From assembly GCA_023128035.1 (NCBI GenBank), contig JAGMES010000025.1, forward strand, positions 1 to 45,389: a DNA stretch of 45,389 nucleotides, given 5' to 3'. The notes beneath the pieces were generated by a model. It was not told where the DNA came from, did not search any database, and was given only the letters and a program-made list of their open reading frames with translations. Positions 27,737-34,699 of this stretch are shown here, piece after piece (the first letter of the stretch is position 1; each line of letters opens with the position of its first letter). The position numbers were made by a program, and so were the translations under genes. The stretch is from Halanaerobiales bacterium. Its GTDB lineage: Bacteria; Bacillota_F; Halanaerobiia; DY22613.

Positions 27737-30217
27737 GTGAGTATACTTATAAAATTTGTTCTACAAAACATAAAAGAAAAGAAGATGCGTACCTTTTTGA
27801 TTTTATTTTCTATATCACTTTCCTCGGCACTACTTTTTGCTTCTCTGGCAATTTCGAGTACAATTGAAAAAGGGCATGAGGCTTTATTAAGGAATTTCTT
27901 TGGTTCTGCTGAGATCGAAATTTACGCAGATAAAGATTCCCCATCAACCTTTTTTTATACTAATCAGGCCGTTAGCGTAGAAGATCAATTTACATATTTG
28001 ATTGGTGTTGTTGAAGGTGAGGCGATGTATAGATATTCTTTGAGTGAAAATATTTTTATAAAGCTTAACGGTTATGATCTAGGCGATTTAGAAAAGTTTA
28101 ACCCATTAATACTTCAGGAAACCTATAATTTGTATCCTTTCAAAGGTGAAAAGATCATTTTAGGTCGGGAAGATGCTAAACGATACAACCTTTTAGTAGG
28201 AGACCGGATTAACTTGCAAATAAATGGGCAAACATATCGTTTTACGGTCGCTGCAATTGCAGCATCTCATGGACTTTTTTACCCAACAGGTCAGGGTGGG
28301 ATTGCTGGGATTGTTCCCAAAGATAAACTCGCAGCTATCTATGATGTAAAAGCGAGAGTTTCCAAAATTTTTGCTCAAACTAAAGCGGAAACAACAGTAT
28401 CGGCTGCGATTAATCTATTAGCAGATAAATATCGTAGATATGTAATAGAGGAGACGATAACTAGAGAAGAAATTCTTGAGCGTACAAGAATGATTACCAC
28501 TCCTTTTATGCTCATGCTGATCCTGGTTGTTTTCATTAGTTCTTTTATTATATATACTGCATTTAAAGTAATCTCTTTAGAGCGGTTACCTGTAATCGGT
28601 ACTTTTCGTAGTGTCGGTGCGACAATCAAGATGACCAATATGTTAATGCTCATTGAAAGTATGGTCTATGGTGTAGTTGGTGGGTTATTAGGTTGGGTCC
28701 TGGGTCTGGGAATCTTGCTTTCTATGGCAATGATTATTGACACCGGTTCTAGTTCAATCACCTTTAATTTCGTACAGTTGTTGATGTCCTTTGGTTTGGC
28801 ATTACTTTTATCATTAATTAGTTCGCTAATACCAATAATTAAAATTTCAAAGATTCCAATTAGAAACATTGTGTTAAATAGTATCGAAAATAAGGCAGAA
28901 AATAAAAGACTCAAAGGAATTCTAGGAATCACTTTATTAGCTGTATTTTATTCCATTCCCTGGTTTGTTCATGAGTCACAAGCGGTACTTATTAACACCT
29001 TATGTCTAGTTGGTATGGCGATCGCTATTATTATGTTAGTGCCAGTCTTGACCAATTTCATTTCTGTAAGAACGGAAAAATTTATTGGTTTTCTTTTTGG
29101 TAATGAAGGTTTCATTGCTTTAAAAAACCTGCATAATAACAAAAACATTTCTAACAATATTGCCCTAATGATTATGGGAATTGCGGGTATTCTCACTATC
29201 AATATAATTAGTTCAAGTATTGGTATGGGGATTTTAAATTTCTATAATAATGCTCAATATAATATAGAAATGACTCATCCAGAATTAAATAGAGAAATAG
29301 AAGGCAGATTACGAGCTATTCGTGGTGTTCAAAGTACCGAAGGAGTTTATATTGTAAATAATGTTAAAATACTAGAAAAAAAGAACAATATAGGAGTGGT
29401 TTACGGAGTTGATGGTAACAACTTCTTTGATTATTGGAGTTTGCCTTTAATCGGATCTAGAAGTGAGATGTTAGATAAGCTCAATGCTGGTAGAGCCATC
29501 TTGGTGACCCCTCGATTAAAAGAGAAGTTTTCTTTAGCTGTAGGTGATCAACTTACTTTAGAGATGGTAAATGGCAATAAGGTTTATGAGGTAGCAGGCT
29601 TTGTTGATGCCTATTTTGATAATGGCAATGTCGGTTTTGTTTCAGAACGATTTTTTAAAAGAGATATGGGCTTGCAGTATTTCTCAAAACTCTACATCAA
29701 GACCAACAAAAATTTTGACAAAGTAAATACTGAGATTAAGGAAAAATTTAACCGGGAAAATATTTGGTCGGAGACGGTTGCTTTCCTAGAAGACACAACG
29801 ATTAGAACCAATGGACAGCTATTTACACTTTTGAAAGGTTTCTCTGTAATTGCTATGCTTATTGGATTTATTGGTATTTTTAATAACTATTTAGTAAGTT
29901 TAATGAGCCGGCGAAGGTCCATAGCAGTTTTACGTTCAGTAGGTATGAGTAAAAAACAGGTTCTTAAAATGCTTTTCTTGGAAACAACGATAAGTGGGTT
30001 AATTGGAGGAACTATTGGTATTATTGGAGGATGGTTATTTATTTCCATTACGGTTTTTGTATTGAAAGCTATTAATCTTTATTTACCAATATATTATTCT
30101 CTTAGCTTGTTTATAATTGCTTTTCTCAGTGGAGTAGTGATTTCTGTTAGTGCCTCATTCATTCCCGCACTTAAATTTTCTAAATTAAATATTGTTGAAG
30201 CGATAAAATATGAATAG
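27737..30217 (+). CDS. ABC transporter permease, MacB/FtsX family
   Basis: 826 residues with two FtsX-type permease units. An N-terminal membrane helix (F-L-I-L-F-S-I-S-L-S-S-A-L-L-F-A) is followed by an extracytoplasmic domain (about 45-250), three helices near 255-365, further helices around 390-440 and 470-490, a second extracytoplasmic domain (about 500-690), and three C-terminal helices. The segments R-S-V-G-A-T and R-S-V-G-M-S after the first helix of each unit are typical coupling-helix regions. It starts with GTG, 7 nt after AGGAGG (27724-27729). Together with the next three or four genes it forms a MacAB-TolC-like machine, in which the permease works as a mechanotransducer taking substrate from the periplasm. 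The peptide product is the obvious candidate substrate, by context only. Confidence 0.9.
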   Translation: MSILIKFVLQNIKEKKMRTFLILFSISLSSALLFASLAISSTIEKGHEALLRNFFGSAEIEIYADKDSPSTFFYTNQAVSVEDQFTYLIGVVEGEAMYRYSLSENIFIKLNGYDLGDLEKFNPLILQETYNLYPFKGEKIILGREDAKRYNLLVGDRINLQINGQTYRFTVAAIAASHGLFYPTGQGGIAGIVPKDKLAAIYDVKARVSKIFAQTKAETTVSAAINLLADKYRRYVIEETITREEILERTRMITTPFMLMLILVVFISSFIIYTAFKVISLERLPVIGTFRSVGATIKMTNMLMLIESMVYGVVGGLLGWVLGLGILLSMAMIIDTGSSSITFNFVQLLMSFGLALLLSLISSLIPIIKISKIPIRNIVLNSIENKAENKRLKGILGITLLAVFYSIPWFVHESQAVLINTLCLVGMAIAIIMLVPVLTNFISVRTEKFIGFLFGNEGFIALKNLHNNKNISNNIALMIMGIAGILTINIISSSIGMGILNFYNNAQYNIEMTHPELNREIEGRLRAIRGVQSTEGVYIVNNVKILEKKNNIGVVYGVDGNNFFDYWSLPLIGSRSEMLDKLNAGRAILVTPRLKEKFSLAVGDQLTLEMVNGNKVYEVAGFVDAYFDNGNVGFVSERFFKRDMGLQYFSKLYIKTNKNFDKVNTEIKEKFNRENIWSETVAFLEDTTIRTNGQLFTLLKGFSVIAMLIGFIGIFNNYLVSLMSRRRSIAVLRSVGMSKKQVLKMLFLETTISGLIGGTIGIIGGWLFISITVFVLKAINLYLPIYYSLSLFIIAFLSGVVISVSASFIPALKFSKLNIVEAIKYE

Positions 30218-30228
30218 GGGTGAAAAGG

Positions 30229-30903
30229 ATGAGAAATATAATCGAAGTGACTAATGTTTATAAAAATTTTAAAATGGATGAATTGGAAGTAGAGATTTTA
30301 AAAGATATAAATATGTATATCAAAGAAGGCGAATTTGTTTCTATTATGGGGCCTTCCGGTTCTGGAAAGAGTACGTTATTGTATTTGCTAGGGGGTCTAG
30401 ACAAACCTACTTCAGGAAGTATCAAAGTCAATGGGAATGAATTAGCCGTTATGTCTGATCAGGAAGAAAGTATTATGCGGCGACGAACTGTAGGTTTTAT
30501 ATTTCAGTTTTATAATTTAATTCCTAACCTTAATGTAGAACAAAATATTCTCTTGCCAATTTTGTTGGATGGGAAGAAGGCGAAAAATTATCAAAAAGAA
30601 TTAGATAATATTTTACAAGTGGTTGGGCTGACAGATCGAAGGAAACATACGCCCCGTGAATTATCAGGTGGGCAACAACAAAGGGTTGCAATCGCTAGAG
30701 CTTTAATTGCTAAGCCAGAAGTAATTTTGGCTGACGAACCAATTGGAAATTTGGACAGTAAGACAGGAACTGAAATCATGGAATTATTCTACAAAATAAA
30801 TAAAGAACGGGGTAACACAATTGTACAAGTTACTCATTCTGCTGAATCTTCAAAATATGGTACACGTGTAATTAACCTAAAAGATGGGAGGATTTATGAC
30901 TGA
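30229..30903 (+). CDS. ABC transporter ATP-binding protein, MacB/LolD type
   Basis: The ATPase subunit partners the permease just upstream. Walker A is G-P-S-G-S-G-K-S-T near residue 40, the Q-loop is F-Q-F-Y-N-L-I, the signature is L-S-G-G-Q-Q-Q-R, Walker B is V-I-L-A-D-E-P, the D-loop is G-N-L-D, and the switch His is in V-T-H-S. The Q-F-Y-N-L-I-P-N-L-N-V-E-Q-N segment is typical of the LolD/MacB branch. Length is the family norm. I prefer the ATG at 30229, with AGGGG 8 nt upstream, to a GTG at 30220 that would nearly touch the previous stop. The stop TGA overlaps the next ATG by one base, indicating tight coupling with the adaptor. Confidence 0.93.
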   Translation: MRNIIEVTNVYKNFKMDELEVEILKDINMYIKEGEFVSIMGPSGSGKSTLLYLLGGLDKPTSGSIKVNGNELAVMSDQEESIMRRRTVGFIFQFYNLIPNLNVEQNILLPILLDGKKAKNYQKELDNILQVVGLTDRRKHTPRELSGGQQQRVAIARALIAKPEVILADEPIGNLDSKTGTEIMELFYKINKERGNTIVQVTHSAESSKYGTRVINLKDGRIYD

Positions 30904-32108
30904 TGAAACATACAATTAAAATGATTAGTTTAGTTATTGTTAGCTTAGCAATTGTCTTTATTTCTGGGTGTTCTAATAATAAGCCTACTCCTACGGTTGG
31001 AACATTTACTGAGATTAAAGATGAGGTTAAAGTAGTAGAAGCATTTGGTACAGTAGTTGTAAAAGATATAAAGAATCTTAATATAGATTTCCCAGCCTTT
31101 GTTACTGAGGTTTATGTTGATGAAGGACAAAAAGTAAAAAAGGGCGATATCTTAATCTCATTGGATATGAGTGAAGTAACTGGTATGTTAGAAGAAAAAA
31201 GGCTAGCTTTAGAAGTTGCTAAAAAAGAATTGCAATCAATTTTAGTTAATTTTGATTTAGACAAATTACAAAATACGTTATCTCAGAAAAAAAATACTAT
31301 ACTAAAAGAAAAGAAAGAATTAAAGAGGTTAGAGGACGAGTTACAGAATTTTAATTCTCCTACTTTACAAAAGTTATTATATGACATTAAGGTAAGCACA
31401 GAGATTTATGAGAGAGAAAAGGCTGAATTAGAAGTTAGACGAAATTTATTAAAAGAACAGGCTATTAGTCAACAAGCCTTTGATGAATTTAAAAAAATTA
31501 CAGAGCAGAAAAAGCATGAAGTAAAAAGTCTCGAATTAAGTCTCGCAGAAAATAAATATCAGAGACAACTGGAGGTTGACAATTTAAAATTCTCTATCTC
31601 TACAAGGGAAAAATCAATTTCCAATCTAGAAATTGAAATTAAGAAATTTACTTATAATCAAGAACAATCTTATTTCGCTCAAAATGCAAAGGTCGAACAG
31701 TTAGAGAATGAAGTTAGACAATTGGAAAGTAAACTTAGTAAAAATTTTATTCAAGACAACAATATTGTAGCAAATGTGGCGGAAGGAATTGTTTATAACA
31801 TTGGGTATGTATCAGGTGAACCTGTTGTTTCTCAGAAGTCATTACTTAGTTTAAAGGATTTACATTTGGTTTTGGTAAAAGCTGATGTTCCTGAAGAATT
31901 TATAAAAGATATAGCTGAATCTGTAGAAGCGGTGATTATTCCATTAGCTGATACAAGTAGAAAGTACCATGGACAAGTGATCAGCATCTCTCGTATGGCA
32001 ATTAGGAAGGGTGGAGAGACTGTTGTACCTATAGAGATTTCGATCAATGATCTTGATGAATTCTTGTTAGAAAATTTCAATGTTGACATTGAAATTACCA
32101 AAAAATAG
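30903..32108 (+). CDS. Periplasmic adaptor (membrane fusion) lipoprotein, MacA/HlyD family
   Basis: A 401-residue protein with a lipoprotein signal: I-V-F-I-S-G-C puts the lipid-modified Cys at about 23, so it is anchored at the outer face of the inner membrane. The biotinyl-lipoyl fold is split as usual: the first half, V-Y-V-D-E-G-Q-K-V-K-K-G-D, is near 70-85, and the second half, N-V-A-E-G-I-V-Y-N-I-G, is near 297. Between them, residues about 95-285 are Lys/Glu/Leu-rich and form a long helical hairpin suited to docking with a TolC-like tip. A beta-barrel domain follows. It overlaps the ATPase stop by one base. It links the permease to the outer-membrane factor in a tripartite exporter. 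Confidence 0.9.
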   Translation: MKHTIKMISLVIVSLAIVFISGCSNNKPTPTVGTFTEIKDEVKVVEAFGTVVVKDIKNLNIDFPAFVTEVYVDEGQKVKKGDILISLDMSEVTGMLEEKRLALEVAKKELQSILVNFDLDKLQNTLSQKKNTILKEKKELKRLEDELQNFNSPTLQKLLYDIKVSTEIYEREKAELEVRRNLLKEQAISQQAFDEFKKITEQKKHEVKSLELSLAENKYQRQLEVDNLKFSISTREKSISNLEIEIKKFTYNQEQSYFAQNAKVEQLENEVRQLESKLSKNFIQDNNIVANVAEGIVYNIGYVSGEPVVSQKSLLSLKDLHLVLVKADVPEEFIKDIAESVEAVIIPLADTSRKYHGQVISISRMAIRKGGETVVPIEISINDLDEFLLENFNVDIEITKK

Positions 32109-32137
32109 GCAATAAAACAACGGAAAGGATTGATCAA

Positions 32138-33199
32138 ATGATTGGAAAAATAAAACTATCCTGCATTATTGTAATAGCTTGTATATTACTTGGAACAATG
32201 TCAGGACTGGCAGTGGAAGAATTAAAGTTAACATTGAATGATACCATTGAGTTGGCTGAGCAAAAAAGCCCTGAATTGATGGTAATCAGTCTCAGTTTAG
32301 AAAATGCGAAACTTGATTATCAAGAAAGAAAATTAACTAATTTGACAAGTGAATCCAGATTAGAAAGATTATCAAACGAATTAGCCCTAGCTCAAGCAGA
32401 AAAGAGTTCTCGGCAGAATAAAAATAAGTATATCATTGAACTAACAAGAACATATTTGAATTTAGTTCAAAGTGAAGCCGAACTAGTATTTAGAGAAAAA
32501 GAAGTAGATTTTGCAAAGATGAAGTTGGAAAATATAAAAGTTAAGTACGAATCTGGACATGTGGAAAATATTCAGTTTTTACAACAGACAATTGAATATA
32601 ATACTTCGTTAGGCACTCTGAAGAGTTTAATTGGTAGAATTGATCAACAGTCTTTGGAATTGGTTAATAAAATAGGACTTGAACGTGGAGTAAAAATCCA
32701 AGTAAGTAGTATTGATTTCTCAGCTTATAAAATTACTCTAGAAGAAGTGATTGAAAAAACCCTTAATAATAATCATATTCTAGATTTGAAAGAGCAGCAG
32801 ATTACATTATTTGAAGAGCAGTTAAGATTAGCTGAAATTTCTAATAAGTCAAAAATAGATGTAAAAAAACTGGCAAACAATTTGGCTATATTAAAGTTAG
32901 AATATGAGTTAGAAAAAGCCGCTTTAATTAATGATACTCAAAAACAATATTACAATTTTGTTCAAAGTTTTGACCAATTACAATTAAGCAAAGAGTTAGT
33001 TCACATAACAGAAGAGCATTATCGTATAACTCAGGAGCAGGTTATGGCAGGTCTGTTAACCAATACTGACCTTTCCCAGGTTAATTTGAATTTAGAGAAA
33101 TATATATATGATTATCAAATTGCTTTAAATAATTATGAATTAAGCATCTTAAAACTTCAGCAAGTAATGGGGTTTGCGTTAGGGGTGAGTAGTTTATGA
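32138..33199 (+). CDS. Short TolC-family protein apparently lacking the outer-membrane beta segments
   Basis: 353 residues with a signal peptide (cleavage likely near G-L-A). It has two homologous helical repeats, each starting like an outer-membrane efflux domain (L-T-L-N-D-T-I-E-L-A-E-Q and I-T-L-E-E-V-I-E-K-T-L). In a normal TolC-type protein a pair of beta strands interrupts the long helices of each repeat and builds the membrane barrel. Here the helices join almost directly (near Y-Q-E-R-K-L-T-N and E-I-S-N-K-S-K-I-D), and the protein is about 70-120 residues shorter than usual. It may form a periplasmic helical tube that cannot span the membrane alone. It lies 29 nt after the adaptor with an AAAGGA site. 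Its stop overlaps the start of the full-length homologue by four bases (ATGA). Confidence 0.8.
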   Translation: MIGKIKLSCIIVIACILLGTMSGLAVEELKLTLNDTIELAEQKSPELMVISLSLENAKLDYQERKLTNLTSESRLERLSNELALAQAEKSSRQNKNKYIIELTRTYLNLVQSEAELVFREKEVDFAKMKLENIKVKYESGHVENIQFLQQTIEYNTSLGTLKSLIGRIDQQSLELVNKIGLERGVKIQVSSIDFSAYKITLEEVIEKTLNNNHILDLKEQQITLFEEQLRLAEISNKSKIDVKKLANNLAILKLEYELEKAALINDTQKQYYNFVQSFDQLQLSKELVHITEEHYRITQEQVMAGLLTNTDLSQVNLNLEKYIYDYQIALNNYELSILKLQQVMGFALGVSSL

Positions 33200-34611
33200 A
33201 AAGTAAAAGGGGATTAATGTTAGTTATAACATGTATATTAGTAGTATTACTTAATGTAAATCTTTATGCATCTAGTTTTACACTAGAAGAGGCTATTAAT
33301 TGGGGCAAGGCTCATAATTTTGAATTAGTAAATTTGAATAATAAAATTCAAGTTATTAATAAAGAAATGGAGCTATTAAAAGCAAATACTGACTTTTTGT
33401 TGGATTTTGGTTTAGAGCTTACGCGACAGGAGTTTACTGTCGAGACTTTAGGGAATGAAACAAAGGAAGAAATGGATTACCTTCAAATAGGTTTGTCCGG
33501 AAGTAAAGTTTTTAATCTATTGGGAGGTACCAGTATAAAATATGAATTATTGGTAAATGAAAGGGATCCTTTTGAATTCGAAGACATAAAGGATAAGACC
33601 CAACTCAAAGTTGAGCTAAGTCAGGTTTTATATCCAATAGTTCCCATTGAGCCTGTTAGAGAAATTAAGAAGTTAAAGAATGACCTGGAAAAAGCAAAAT
33701 TAGAATATGAATATCAGGTTGGAAGTAAAGAGATTGACTGGCTGTCCAAATATTTAGAACTTAATTATGTCAAAGAAAAGTTGAAAATTATGGATGAAAA
33801 TTATACTTTGGCTGAAAAGCTTTACACACAATCTCAATTACAGTTAGAAGTAGGTGAAGGAGGAAAAAGTCAGGCCCTAATGGCAGAAGTAGAGTTAAAA
33901 CAGGCACAACTTCAACTTCAACAAGGCTTGGACACCTTTGATTCGTTGAAGGAATCCTGGTATAAAGATTTAAATTTCTTGAGTGGACAAGATGTAGCCT
34001 TATGCGAAGAAGATGAGACTATAGAGAGTTTAAGAATAAAAAGCAATTCAGTATATGAAGAGGTTATTAAAGGTGATGTAAACCTTTTATTGGCTGACAA
34101 TACCTTATTAAAGATCAATCTGCTAAATACCGTCTTAACTGAAGAACAGAGAAATTGGCAAAAAAGTGAAGAGAAAATCCAGATTGAATCATTTGGAAAC
34201 TATGAAACTTTAGATGAAGATTGGATTATAGGTTTGAATTTAAAATATAACATATTAGATGGTGGAGCAAAAAAAGTTTCTGTTCAGGAATATGATCTTC
34301 AACTTGATCTTTTAGAGTTAGAGAAGAGTATGACTTTGGATAATTTGAAATACGACTTAAATGAATTAATTAAGCAGATTGAGGCTCAACTACTGAATGT
34401 AAAAATAAAAGAACTAGATGTTAATAGAGCCGATCTGGAAAATGCTACGTGGAATGAGCAATTTCAATTTGGTTTATTTACAGAAAATGATTATCAAAAG
34501 AAGTTGCTAGAAACCAAAGAGAAAGAACTTGATTTGCAAAATGAGTTGAATAAGTTAATGATTATACAAGCACGATTCTTACATTTTTTGACGGGAGAAA
34601 GTCTATTTTAA
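33196..34611 (+). CDS. TolC-family outer-membrane efflux protein
   Basis: 471 residues, the usual length for the family. The signal peptide ends near L-Y-A-S-S, and the mature protein starts F-T-L-E-E-A-I-N-W-G-K. Unlike its upstream neighbour it retains beta-strand-like segments in both repeats: alternating stretches around 70-150 (L-D-F-G-L-E-L and T-S-I-K-Y-E-L-L-V) and around 325-355 (W-I-I-G-L-N-L-K-Y-N-I-L-D-G-G). It would be the channel through the outer membrane for the tripartite exporter. Translation is coupled to the upstream gene by an ATGA overlap. Its presence is direct support for a double-membrane envelope. Confidence 0.88.
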   Translation: MKSKRGLMLVITCILVVLLNVNLYASSFTLEEAINWGKAHNFELVNLNNKIQVINKEMELLKANTDFLLDFGLELTRQEFTVETLGNETKEEMDYLQIGLSGSKVFNLLGGTSIKYELLVNERDPFEFEDIKDKTQLKVELSQVLYPIVPIEPVREIKKLKNDLEKAKLEYEYQVGSKEIDWLSKYLELNYVKEKLKIMDENYTLAEKLYTQSQLQLEVGEGGKSQALMAEVELKQAQLQLQQGLDTFDSLKESWYKDLNFLSGQDVALCEEDETIESLRIKSNSVYEEVIKGDVNLLLADNTLLKINLLNTVLTEEQRNWQKSEEKIQIESFGNYETLDEDWIIGLNLKYNILDGGAKKVSVQEYDLQLDLLELEKSMTLDNLKYDLNELIKQIEAQLLNVKIKELDVNRADLENATWNEQFQFGLFTENDYQKKLLETKEKELDLQNELNKLMIIQARFLHFLTGESLF

Positions 34612-34626
34612 TAGAAAGATGATATG

Positions 34627-34668
34627 TAGTGATATAGTAGTGAAAATTAATTCTCTACTATATCACTA
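34627..34668 (+). repeat. Perfect 14-bp inverted repeat between the exporter and FAAL genes
   Basis: TAGTGATATAGTAG (34627-34640) is followed after 14 nt by its exact reverse complement (34655-34668). It sits 15 nt after the TolC-family stop codon and 31 nt before the FAAL start. The downstream sequence is A/T mixed with no continuous T run, so it is not a textbook terminator. Transcript end, mRNA-stabilising hairpin and operator are all possible. Confidence 0.85.
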
Positions 34669-34699
34669 ATTTAATTATTAAAAAGAGGGGGGATTAGGA

